64,000 nt of DNA from Pandoraea oxalativorans (GTDB lineage Bacteria; Pseudomonadota; Gammaproteobacteria; Burkholderiales; Burkholderiaceae): assembly GCF_000972785.3 (NCBI RefSeq), contig NZ_CP011253.3:3162001-3226000 (forward strand), in the 5' to 3' direction. Made by a program: the position numbers and the translations under genes. The notes beneath the pieces were generated by a model. That model searched no databases. It saw only the letters and a program-made list of their open reading frames with translations, and was not told where the DNA came from. Below, one piece after another: positions 7,084 through 14,826 of this stretch; the first letter of the stretch is position 1; each line of letters starts with the position of its first letter.

Positions 7084-8667
7084 TTACAGCGTCGGCTCGC
7101 ACACGCGCTCGGCGGCGGCTGACGTCGGCTCGCGTCCCCGCTCGACGTCGCGCCCGCCCGCCCCGAACGCCACCACGCTCAGCAGCGCGAGCACCCACGC
7201 CCCTACCACGCCGTACGCCATCACCCAACCGAAGCCGTGCACCAGCGCCGCTTGCACGACCTGTCCCTGCGGATCCGCTGCCGCGAGCGCCGCATTGCTT
7301 TGCGCGAGATGTTGGAGACTTCCGGCAGCCACTTTCTCGGCGAGCGTGCGCAGCGACACCGCGTCGAAGATGCCCGGCAATGCGTTTGCCAGCGACGTGG
7401 TGACCCCCTTTAGCAGAATGAAGCCCATCAGCGCGATGTTGATGGCGAGGCTGATCAGCCGCGCGCTCATGTCGATCCCCGACGCCATCCCTGCGCGATT
7501 GGCCGACACGGCGCCGGTGGCGGTGTTGGTGACGGGCGTATTCGTCATGCCCAGGCCCACGCCGCAAAGCAGGCTGCCGGGCAGCATCGTGAGCCAGCTG
7601 GCATGGGCCATGCCTGAGCCGATCTTCATCAACAGGAAGCCGAGGCCGATGGTAAACAGACCGAGCGGAATGACACGGCGGGCGTCGATGCGCAACGACA
7701 GACGCTCGGCGAACGGCGGCATCACGAGCGTCGGCAACGTGTACGCCAGCAGCGACAGCCCCGCGTTCACGCTGCTGTAACCGAGCGCGCCCTGGAAGTA
7801 GATCGGCAGATAGATCATGAACGACCAGTAGCTGAAGTTCATGCCCATCGAACCGAACATCGCGCCGGAGAAGCGTCGGATGCGGAACACGGAGAAGTCG
7901 AACATCGGCCGCGGGCTTCGCTTCTCGATCCAGAGAAACGCGATGAAACTGACGAGCGTCGCCGCTGCGATGCCCAGCGCCTGCGGACTGCCCATGCCGA
8001 GATCCGGCCCTTGCGTGATGAAGTACACGAGACCGAACGTGGCGAGCGACAGCGTGACGATACCCGGCACGTCGAGATAGTTCGCATGCGGATCGCGAGA
8101 CTCCTGAACACCGACGAACACGAGCCCCAGTGCGACGATGGACAGCACCACGTGCACGAGGAAGACCCATTGCCAGTCGGCCACAGCGACAATCATGCCG
8201 CCGATGATCGGGCCGAAACCCAGACCGATGCCGAAGATGATGCCCCACGCGCCGAACGCCTTGCTGCGCTCACGTCCCTCGCGGAACTGGTGCGAAAGCA
8301 CCGCGACCTGACAGATCAGCATCGCGCCCCCGCCCATCCCCTGAAGGAAGCGGCTGACGATGAGTACCGGCGCGCTCTGCGCCAGCCCGCAGGCGAGCGA
8401 CGTCAGCGCGAACACCACGATGCTGATGACGTAGACGCGACGTCGTCCGAACCGGTCCGCGAGCGATCCTGTCGCCATCAACACGGTGGTGCAGGCGAGC
8501 GTGTAGGCGTTCATGATCCATTGGATTTCCCGGAAATCCGCAGGCAGTACACGTTCCAGCGTGGAGAGGATGGTCGGCACGCTAGAGATTTCAAGGCCGA
8601 ACATCAGCGATGTCAGGCAGACGGCGGCAAGCGCTAGAGCGTTCTGGGACGTGCGAGAGGGTGTCAT
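7084..8667 (-). CDS. MFS drug:H+ antiporter, DHA2 (14-TM) family
   Basis: A 527-residue exporter with about 14 hydrophobic segments. Motif A reads GSLADRFGRRRVY, and the motif C-like stretch is GIGLGFGPIIGG. ATG 8667 (MTPSRTSQNALALAAVCLTSLMFG) places the first TM segment at the usual distance; an in-frame extension to 8745 would run through the palindromic operator and is unlikely. Homologues (EmrB/QacA type) extrude hydrophobic drugs or dyes. It is divergent from a LysR regulator 100 bp away, which probably controls it. Confidence 0.88.
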   Translation of the reverse strand: MTPSRTSQNALALAAVCLTSLMFGLEISSVPTILSTLERVLPADFREIQWIMNAYTLACTTVLMATGSLADRFGRRRVYVISIVVFALTSLACGLAQSAPVLIVSRFLQGMGGGAMLICQVAVLSHQFREGRERSKAFGAWGIIFGIGLGFGPIIGGMIVAVADWQWVFLVHVVLSIVALGLVFVGVQESRDPHANYLDVPGIVTLSLATFGLVYFITQGPDLGMGSPQALGIAAATLVSFIAFLWIEKRSPRPMFDFSVFRIRRFSGAMFGSMGMNFSYWSFMIYLPIYFQGALGYSSVNAGLSLLAYTLPTLVMPPFAERLSLRIDARRVIPLGLFTIGLGFLLMKIGSGMAHASWLTMLPGSLLCGVGLGMTNTPVTNTATGAVSANRAGMASGIDMSARLISLAINIALMGFILLKGVTTSLANALPGIFDAVSLRTLAEKVAAGSLQHLAQSNAALAAADPQGQVVQAALVHGFGWVMAYGVVGAWVLALLSVVAFGAGGRDVERGREPTSAAAERVCEPTL

Positions 8668-8703
8668 GGGATTCGCGAACGAGAATGAAGTCAGAGGTAA
8701 TAT

Positions 8704-8724
8704 ATCGGGAACAAGATTCCCGAT
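8704..8724. promoter_or_regulatory. LysR-type operator between the exporter and its regulator
   Basis: A perfect inverted repeat with 8-bp arms ATCGGGAA (8704-8711) and TTCCCGAT (8717-8724) around CAAGA. A partial third copy, TTCTTCCCG, lies at about 8735-8743. It is central in the 100-bp divergent intergenic region, the standard location of a LysR-type recognition site. Confidence 0.65.
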
Positions 8725-8767
8725 TACTGATATTTCTTCCCGCAATACGCAACTTTAAAGACCCAAT

Positions 8768-9673
8768 ATGACGAACAAACTCGACGGTGTGGCCGTCTTC
8801 GTTCAGGTCATCGAAGCTGGCAGTTTCACGCTCGCGGCGGAGCGCATGCATCTGACGCGTTCGGCCATCGGCAAGGTGATATCGCGACTGGAAGCGCGGC
8901 TCGGCGTGCGTCTGCTTCATCGCACGACGCGTAGCCATACGCTCACGGAGGCGGGACGTGTCTATTACGAGCGCTGCGTGCGGGCGTTGGCCGAACTCGA
9001 TGCAGGCGCCGCGGAGGTCGAGAGCGGCTTGAGCGAGCCGCGCGGACGACTGCGTGTGAGCGTGCCGATTGCGTTTGGTCATCAGTGCGTGGCGCCGGTG
9101 TTGTTCGGGCTGGCGCGTCAGCATCCCAAGCTGCAAATCGACATTTCGTTTTCCGACCGAAGCGTCGACCTCATCGAGGAGAACATCGATCTGGCGGTGC
9201 GCATCGGCGAGCTACGCGATAACACTACGCTCGACGCCCGGCGCATCGGCACACAGTACATGAGCATCGGCGCGTCTCCTTCCTATCTGGCGGAGCACGG
9301 CATGCCCGTCGCGCCGGACGATTTCGCCGACCACACAGGCATCTCGTATTCGCGCAGCGGGTCGATGGCGCGGTGGCACATGCTCGACGACGACGGCGTC
9401 GAGCACGCGTTGCAGATTACCCGTCAGCTAAGTCTCGACGATGTTCAGGCGATTGCCGATGCGGGGATTGCCGGGCTGGGGCTGGTGTATTTGCCCTGCT
9501 GGTTTCTGGAGCAGCATGCCGCGGCAGGGCGGTTGGTGGTGGTGCGCAGCCGTTGCGGGGTGCGTCCGCAAGCGATTCACGTGGTGTGGCCGAAGTCGCC
9601 CTATCTGCCTTCGAAGACGCGCTGTGCTATCGACGCGCTATCGACGGAGATTCCTATGCTCAGGATTGGATGA
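8768..9673 (+). CDS. LysR family transcriptional regulator
   Basis: A 301-residue protein. The N-terminal winged helix-turn-helix spans residues 1-60 (FVQVIEAGSFTLAAERMHLTRSAIGKVISRLEARLGVRLLHRTTR), followed by a LysR substrate-binding domain from about residue 90 (GRLRVSVPIAFG...). This subtype is AaeR/DsdC-like and commonly regulates a divergent transporter. The gene faces the DHA2 exporter across a palindromic site. The effector is unknown. Confidence 0.9.
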   Translation: MTNKLDGVAVFVQVIEAGSFTLAAERMHLTRSAIGKVISRLEARLGVRLLHRTTRSHTLTEAGRVYYERCVRALAELDAGAAEVESGLSEPRGRLRVSVPIAFGHQCVAPVLFGLARQHPKLQIDISFSDRSVDLIEENIDLAVRIGELRDNTTLDARRIGTQYMSIGASPSYLAEHGMPVAPDDFADHTGISYSRSGSMARWHMLDDDGVEHALQITRQLSLDDVQAIADAGIAGLGLVYLPCWFLEQHAAAGRLVVVRSRCGVRPQAIHVVWPKSPYLPSKTRCAIDALSTEIPMLRIG

Positions 9674-9680
9674 GGTGAGG

Positions 9681-10268
9681 TCATTCGATCGTTAGCGCGC
9701 CGCGCATCATCTCGGTGGGTGTCGTGACGCTCGCCGACTTTCTGGAACGCGCACGGCAGACAAGCCGGATATCGGGGATAAGTTCGTCAGGAATCGGGAT
9801 GTCGTTGGCAAGGACACTGCGCATACCGGCGAGCACACCAGCGGCATCCGCCTCTTCGGCTCGGGCACGCACCATCAAGACTTCGATTGCAGCGATTTCC
9901 GCACGCGCCGACGCAAACGAAGACGCGCCGGAGCGACCGATGTAGTCGCAAAAACTATCGCGCAGCGAACTTACCGACGCAACGTACCGGCGCGTGTTGA
10001 GTATCCGGGCCATGACGCCATTTCGGGCGAAGACGTCGAGCACCGCGGCGTCGACAAAGAGTCGATGGTCGGTGAGCAATTGTTCGAGCGTTCGGTGACG
10101 GAGATCGGGAATGGCGCGCTCTGCGACGCGTGCGACTGAGGTGCGATACCGTGCGCGCAGTGCGACGTCGCGTCTGGCGAGACTGTCGAGTTCTTTGCGG
10201 GACTTGTCCATTGCAGCGGCGAGGCGCTCGATGGCCTCGCGCATGTCCTGATTTCCGGGGTACTCCAT
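9681..10268 (-). CDS. Hypothetical protein
   Basis: A 195-residue protein from ATG 10268 (MEYPGNQDMREAIERLAAAMDKSRKELDSLARRD), with an in-frame alternative at 10283. It is largely alpha-helical and charged, with Ala/Arg/Glu-rich helices and no membrane segment or signal peptide. It ends 7 bp from the convergent LysR gene. I do not recognise the family. It is the longest frame in the interval, and coding status is probable rather than certain. Confidence 0.5.
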   Translation of the reverse strand: MEYPGNQDMREAIERLAAAMDKSRKELDSLARRDVALRARYRTSVARVAERAIPDLRHRTLEQLLTDHRLFVDAAVLDVFARNGVMARILNTRRYVASVSSLRDSFCDYIGRSGASSFASARAEIAAIEVLMVRARAEEADAAGVLAGMRSVLANDIPIPDELIPDIRLVCRARSRKSASVTTPTEMMRGALTIE

Positions 10269-10408
10269 CGCTGCTCCGACCATTCAGGGCACACTGGCGA
10301 CATGCCAATGACGATCCTGATCATCTGTCGTCAGCGATCCTACCCATCAATCTCGGATAAACCGTGGAGACATTGCGCAGAATTGGTTGAACTCGTATAG
10401 TGACGGGC

Positions 10409-10453
10409 GTGAGGACGACCTCACCTGTGACGAGACACTCCGGGACGGCCCGG
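10409..10453 (+). promoter_or_regulatory. Guanidine-II (mini-ykkC) riboswitch
   Basis: Two hairpins with the diagnostic ACGR tetraloops: P1 GTGAGG-ACGA-CCTCAC (10409-10424) and P2 CCGGG-ACGG-CCCGG (10440-10453), separated by 15 nt. They lie 20 nt before the start of an SMR guanidinium exporter, the classic target of this class. The 3' arm of P2 runs into GGCTCT (10452-10457), which can pair with AGAGCC (10465-10470) and cover the Shine-Dalgarno GGAGAG. Guanidine binding to P2 should therefore free the ribosome binding site (translational ON switch). Confidence 0.88.
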
Positions 10454-10472
10454 CTCTTTTTTGGAGAGCCAT

Positions 10473-10787
10473 ATGGCTTGGATCTATCTCACGCTTGCAG
10501 GTGTACTGGAAGTCCTCTGGGCTTACACGATGAAGCAGTCTGCCGGCTTCACGAAGCTCATCCCCTCTGTAGTCACGCTCGTGACGATGGCCGCTAGCTT
10601 TGGTTTGCTATCGGTTTCCATGAAATCCCTTCTGCTGGGCACGGCTTACACGATCTGGACTGGCATCGGTGCCGTTGGCGCATTTGTCGTCGGCATTTTC
10701 GCGCTTGGCGAAAGTGTCACCACCGCCCGCATCGCCGCCGCAACGTTGATTGTCAGCGGCCTGATCCTCATGAAACTGTCGTCGTAA
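10473..10787 (+). CDS. sugE: SMR-family guanidinium exporter (Gdx/SugE)
   Basis: A 104-residue four-TM small multidrug resistance protein. The essential membrane glutamate is E13 (LAGVLEVLWAYTMKQS); Gdx-type features include WAYTMKQSAGFT and the TM3-4 region GTAYTIWTGIGAVGAFVVGIFALGES. The Gdx subgroup exchanges guanidinium for protons, and the guanidine-II riboswitch directly upstream supports that assignment over quaternary-ammonium export. ATG 10473 has GGAGAG at 10463-10468; the in-frame start at 10461 would remove this signal. Confidence 0.92.
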   Translation: MAWIYLTLAGVLEVLWAYTMKQSAGFTKLIPSVVTLVTMAASFGLLSVSMKSLLLGTAYTIWTGIGAVGAFVVGIFALGESVTTARIAAATLIVSGLILMKLSS

Positions 10788-10961
10788 ACGACGACCTCGT
10801 TTTGAGTCTTTCGAACCGGCGAGGCGCTTGCGTGACTCGCGTTGGTGTGGCCTATGACTCGGTTTGGGATTCACTTCGATGCGCCGGTTGGCTTGTGCGA
10901 ACGTATGCGCTCGCACGTTTGCGTTGACAAGGGCACACGCTTCCTTTGATTGGATCGATTG

Positions 10962-11321
10962 ATGGACGTCTCAGAATACTACCCAGCACTTCTCTTTCTC
11001 GTCGTGGCATTACTGATGGGGGTGGGCTTACTCTTCTTAGCAAAACCCATCCGGCCAAGCAGGCCCGACGATGCAAAAAACTCCCCTTACGAATGCGGAT
11101 TCAACGCCTTCGGTGACGCACGCAAGAAGTTCGACGTCCGCTTTTATCGCGTCGCAATCTTCTTCATCATTTTCGACATTGAACTGGCCTTCACCATCCC
11201 CTGGGCGGTCTCACTGCGCGAAGCAGGCATGGTGAGTCTGGTGGCGATGATCGTGTTTCTTGGGGTATTGGTCCTCGGCTTCGCTTATGAGTGGAAGAAG
11301 AAGGCATTCGAGTGGGAGTGA
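10962..11321 (+). CDS. nuoA: NADH-quinone oxidoreductase subunit A, orphan copy
   Basis: A 119-residue, three-TM subunit of complex I. The conserved loop is intact (KNSPYECGFNAFGDARKKFDVRFYRVAIFFIIFDIELAFTIPWAV), as is the C-terminal FAYEWKKKAFEWE. Normally nuoA opens a 13-14 gene nuo operon, but nuoB does not follow; the downstream DNA is non-coding. A -35-like TTGACA is present at 10924. The sequence diverges from the usual beta-proteobacterial form, suggesting an extra or acquired copy. Whether it joins complex I is unknown. Confidence 0.85.
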   Translation: MDVSEYYPALLFLVVALLMGVGLLFLAKPIRPSRPDDAKNSPYECGFNAFGDARKKFDVRFYRVAIFFIIFDIELAFTIPWAVSLREAGMVSLVAMIVFLGVLVLGFAYEWKKKAFEWE

Positions 11322-11366
11322 TTGAATCTTGCTCACGCCCATTAATGCCGTGATCGCATAACGCGA

Positions 11367-11395
11367 AAAAAGCCCCGACGGCGAGATCGTCGGGG
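11367..11395 (-). terminator. Rho-independent terminator, minus strand
   Basis: Stem CCCCGAC...GTCGGGG (11373-11395) is followed on the minus strand by GCTTTTTT. No minus-strand gene upstream explains it, apart from possible small RNAs. Confidence 0.7.
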
Positions 11396-11646
11396 AAAAG
11401 ACTGCCACATGGACGGGAAGGAGCGACCATGCAAGAGCGAGTGTAGTGAGCGGCACCACTCGCGGCTCACATCCGCAATGTGGGGACACGGTATTGACGA
11501 CGACATCATGAAATCGAATTCCGCCGATAGCGCCGCCGCATGCGGGTTCGACGGGATCGAACGATCAACACCATGCGTCGACCGACAAGGGAAATCTAAG
11601 AAGAAGACCAAAGGCGACCGAAAATTCCCGTACACCACCCGGACAT

Positions 11647-11681
11647 AAAAAAGCCCCGGCATTCGTCAATGCCGGGGCAAG
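11647..11681 (-). terminator. Rho-independent terminator, minus strand
   Basis: Stem GCCCCGGCATT/AATGCCGGGGC with a four-base loop is followed on the minus strand by a T6 run. It lies about 390 nt downstream of tRNA-Leu on the same strand and could end its transcript or a separate small RNA. Confidence 0.75.
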
Positions 11682-12066
11682 CACTTCCTCTCACGACACA
11701 CACGACAGGGGACTGCCATGCATGAACAAAGTCTACGGTGCTGGCCGTCGGATAGGGGGCGTAGGGATTGAGCGACGGATAGGCCCGTACGACCTACAAC
11801 TCGCGTGCTTCCCGAAAACCAGCGCCAATGCTGAGTTTCGCCAGTTCGACGTATGCGATACGAGTCAAACAGCGTTAGCGAAAACTAGGACAAAGACTAT
11901 GAGCCAGCGCGAACGATCGACGCGGATGTGTGCGGAATGCGTAGCTAGACCCAACGAGGAACCACACGCGAGACGCAACGAAGGCCGAATGCCAACGCTA
12001 GGTGGCGGGAGCTGATATCTATCAGGAAGAAGTGAGACCTACGAAACCGATGCCAAAACGGAAAGT

Positions 12067-12153
12067 TGGTGCGAGGAAGGGGACTCGAACCCCTACACCC
12101 TTTCGGGCGTCAGGACCTAAACCTGGTGCGTCTACCAATTTCGCCATCCTCGC
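12067..12153 (-). tRNA. tRNA-Leu(UAG)
   Basis: Reads on the minus strand from GCGAGGA to TCCTCGC-A-CCA, an 84-nt class II tRNA with the CCA encoded (12067-12069). The anticodon loop is TTTAGGT between stems CAGG and CCTG, giving anticodon TAG. A long variable arm (ACGCCCGAAAGGGTG) and the T-loop GGTTCGAGTCC are present. Confidence 0.95.
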
Positions 12154-12462
12154 AGCCCGTGGGCGTCGTACCTTTTAGGTGCGACATCCCGGCATCGGGT
12201 CGACGACATGCATGCGTCCTGTCGGACATGAAAAAGGGCGACTTGTCGCCGCCCCACTGCATGCGTCAAAGCAGGCGTGTATTCTACACGAACCGATTTC
12301 GACCGGCAATCTCCGCCCGAGCCCACTCGATCCCAGGCGCCCGGTCGGCTCGCAATGCTAGAATTCGCACCAATTCATGGCTTCTGCCCGAGTGCGCACT
12401 TACGCGCCTAAGCGCCTACGCACCGATTTCCGGGCACCTGGCCAAACCGATACCCCATTCGC
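12154..12462. other. Divergent region between tRNA-Leu and the synthase gene
   Basis: Contains a plausible minus-strand promoter, TTGCCG (12309-12304), N17, TAGAAT (12286-12281). Downstream of it on the same strand is a small hairpin GGCGAC-AA-GTCGCC followed by CTTTTT (12250-12231), which looks like an early terminator or attenuator before the tRNA. No protein gene seen. Confidence 0.4.
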
Positions 12463-13338
12463 ATGCAACCCCACGAGACCGCCGACGACGCCTCCGGCTC
12501 CCCCGCCAACATCACCCAGGCCAACGCGTACTGCCGCCAAAAAGCAGGCCCGCCCGGATACGCGCTCTATTACGCCCTGCTCCAACTGCCGCCGTCCAAG
12601 CGCGACGCCGCTTATGCCGTCCACGCCTTTTGTCAGGAAATCGCCGATATCCACTCGGCCGTTCATGACCCCGGCGTCGCACACGCCAAGCTCGACTGGT
12701 GGCGTCAGGAACTGGCGCGCCTCTTTGCAGGCAACCCCGCACATCCGGTCACGCGAGCCCTCCTTTCCGTCGTGGAGAACAGCAAGCTCTCGCGCGAAGC
12801 TTTCGAAGCCGTCCTGCACGGCGCCGAGATGGATCTCTCGCAGATGCGCTATCTCGACTTCGCCGGCCTCACACACTATTGCGACGCCGCCGGTGGTGCC
12901 CCCGCAGAACTCACGTCCAAAGTCTACGGCTTCGACAACCCGCAAACGCCCACCCTCGCCCGCGCCCTAGGTCACGCCATCACGCTCGGTCGACGTGTCA
13001 CCGACGCCGGTGTCGACGCGCGCTCCGGCTACGTCTATTTCCCCATCGACGAACTTCAGCGCTTCGGCGTCACCGCCGCCGACATTCAGAACGGCAAGTA
13101 CTCGCCCGCCTTCGTCGAGCTCATGAAGTTCCAGCACGCACGCGCACGCGGGGCCATCACCGACGCCGCCGCCGCAATCCCTAAACAGGATCGTCGCAAG
13201 CAACGTCCGCTACTTGCCCTCGCCGCGCTGCAATTGGCATTGATGGACGAAGTCGCCGCGAGTGACTATAAAGTGCTCCATCAGCGCATCGACCTCACGC
13301 CGCTGCGCAAATTCTGGCGTGCGTGGCGAGCGCGCTGA
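12463..13338 (+). CDS. Squalene/phytoene synthase family protein (HpnD-like)
   Basis: A 291-residue trans-isoprenyl diphosphate synthase fold, recognised by QANAYCRQKAGPPGYALYYALLQLPPSKRDAAYAVHAFCQEIADIH, DPGVAHAKLDWWRQELARLFAGNPAHPVTRAL and SGYVYFPIDELQRFGV. It resembles HpnC/HpnD proteins that build squalene for hopanoids. However, the first Asp-rich motif (DDVVDE type) is reduced to ADIHSA, and the second (NIIRDVGED type) reads RRVTDAGVD. Catalysis of prenyl diphosphate condensation is therefore doubtful. No hopanoid genes are adjacent. Confidence 0.8.
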   Translation: MQPHETADDASGSPANITQANAYCRQKAGPPGYALYYALLQLPPSKRDAAYAVHAFCQEIADIHSAVHDPGVAHAKLDWWRQELARLFAGNPAHPVTRALLSVVENSKLSREAFEAVLHGAEMDLSQMRYLDFAGLTHYCDAAGGAPAELTSKVYGFDNPQTPTLARALGHAITLGRRVTDAGVDARSGYVYFPIDELQRFGVTAADIQNGKYSPAFVELMKFQHARARGAITDAAAAIPKQDRRKQRPLLALAALQLALMDEVAASDYKVLHQRIDLTPLRKFWRAWRAR

Positions 13339-13409
13339 GCTTGAGCGCCCTACCCCTGACACCGACCGTGGGCTCGAATCACAGCCCACGCCGTCACCCC
13401 CTCCACCAC

Positions 13410-14636
13410 TCAAACCCGCATCACATCCAACGGCTTGAAGGCGCCACCCAGCACGGGTTGCGGGTTCAAACCCCACCAGCGCTGCAGCACCGTCGCGTAG
13501 ATGTCGCGGAAATCGACGGCAAACGGCAAGTTGCCGTTGCCATCCAGCCGATCCAGTCTCGGCGCTTCGCCATACAGGCCCCCACGCACACGTCCACCCG
13601 CAATGAAGTGCGGCGCGACCGTGCCGTGATCCGTCCCGCCACTCTGATTTTCACGCGGACGCCGTCCGAACTCGGCATATGTCACGATCATCGTCGACTG
13701 CCACCGGTTCAACTCCGTCAGCCCGGCCCGCAACGCCATCATCCCCTGCGACAACTGACGCAACAGGTTCGCCTGCTGACCCATCTGGTTCTGGTGTGTA
13801 TCGAAACCATTGAGCGTGAGACGCAACACCGCCACGCCACGCCCCGGCTGCGGCACACCCGCAGGCGAATCCGCCGCAGCGACCACCTGCAACGCCGTCT
13901 TCACCACGTTGCCGAATGCCCCCTGCGGCATCGGCGTGCGCAAAACATACTGCCCCTGGCGTGGACGCAAACCGTCCGCGGCCTTCACGATGTCGTTCTC
14001 CACCCGCAGCACGTGTGCCAACGCGGGATTGCTCACCTGCGCCGCATTCGTCGACGCCAGACTCGCATCGCGTAAAAACTGCGCCGGATTCGTCAGCGTC
14101 ACCGCTCGCGCCCCACCGCTCAACGGCCCCAACTCCGCACTGCCGACAATCACACCATCGGCGTCGAAACCAAACGGCACCGCCTGCTCCGCGAACGCAC
14201 GCGACAACCACCCGTCACGTAAATACTCATCCGAGCGCGACGCCGTATTCCAGATCTCAATCGACCGGAAGTGCGAAAGATTCGGCTGCGGATACCCCAC
14301 CCCCTGCACAATCGCCAACTCGTTCGCCTGCCACATCGGCAACAAAGCGCGCATCTCCGGATGCAAACCACTGTGTTCGTCCAACTGCACCACCTGCTCG
14401 CGCTTGATGCCAATCGTCGGACGCAAGCTCGCATACATTGCGTCCGCATAAGGGATGACGGTATTCAACCCATCGTTACCCCCCTTAAGCTCGATCAGGA
14501 TCAGCAAGTTGCCGTAGTTGCCGCCACCGCCCGGCAATATCCCGGCCAGATCGCGCGCAGCGGCCAACACCGGTGTCGGCGCAAGCCAAGCCGCACCGAG
14601 ACCACCAGCGAACGTTAGAAAATCACGTCGACGCAT
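13410..14636 (-). CDS. DUF1501 domain protein, Tat-exported
   Basis: A 408-residue member of the DUF1501 (alkaline phosphatase-like/sulfatase-superfamily) family. The N-terminus MRRRDFLTFAGGLGAAWLAPTPVLA is a twin-arginine signal. Typical motifs are LILIELKGGNDGLNTVIPYAD, SHFRSIEIWNTAS, TLNGFDTHQNQ, TYAEFGRRPRENQSGGTDHGT and the C-terminal DFRDIYATVLQRWWGL. It is almost always paired with a DUF1800 protein, as here (190 bp upstream, same strand). The function is unknown; an extracytoplasmic role is implied by the signal. Confidence 0.88.
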   Translation of the reverse strand: MRRRDFLTFAGGLGAAWLAPTPVLAAARDLAGILPGGGGNYGNLLILIELKGGNDGLNTVIPYADAMYASLRPTIGIKREQVVQLDEHSGLHPEMRALLPMWQANELAIVQGVGYPQPNLSHFRSIEIWNTASRSDEYLRDGWLSRAFAEQAVPFGFDADGVIVGSAELGPLSGGARAVTLTNPAQFLRDASLASTNAAQVSNPALAHVLRVENDIVKAADGLRPRQGQYVLRTPMPQGAFGNVVKTALQVVAAADSPAGVPQPGRGVAVLRLTLNGFDTHQNQMGQQANLLRQLSQGMMALRAGLTELNRWQSTMIVTYAEFGRRPRENQSGGTDHGTVAPHFIAGGRVRGGLYGEAPRLDRLDGNGNLPFAVDFRDIYATVLQRWWGLNPQPVLGGAFKPLDVMRV

Positions 14637-14826
14637 CTCACACCTCTCATGACCCGCCCGGACTCACCGCCCGAGCGCAAGTCGCAAATCTACCTGTCAC
14701 CCAACTCGCCATCGCCGGGCGTCCCAAGCGCCCGAATCGTCTCAGTCGCCGGAACTCCCCCGAACGCCCATGTCGTCATATTCGTTCCCATCGCAACAGT
14801 CTTCGCGATCGCCATCATCGTTTCCA
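14637..14826. other. Gap between the DUF1800 and DUF1501 genes
   Basis: 190 bp with no supported gene or terminator, so co-transcription of the pair is likely. Confidence 0.4.

Larger units (their letters stand above)
11322..12066. other. Long non-coding stretch between nuoA and tRNA-Leu
   Basis: About 745 bp with no supported protein gene. It contains two minus-strand terminator hairpins (11367-11395 and 11647-11681). Each is preceded, in minus-strand sense, by a similar GTGGCAGTC/ATGGCAGTC sequence, hinting at two short minus-strand transcripts. Short plus-strand ORFs exist but have atypical composition. Confidence 0.5.

Noticed and set aside
11409..11648. Plus-strand ORF of 79 codons between the two minus-strand terminators
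   Set aside because: No convincing RBS, atypical composition; the hairpins belong to the other strand.
11722..12015. Plus-strand ORF of 97 codons before tRNA-Leu
   Set aside because: Codon use and composition unlike the neighbours, no RBS, no family resemblance.
12067..12153. tRNA-Leu 3' end as an attachment site for an integrated element
   Set aside because: No integrase gene and no second copy of the tRNA 3' end in the window.
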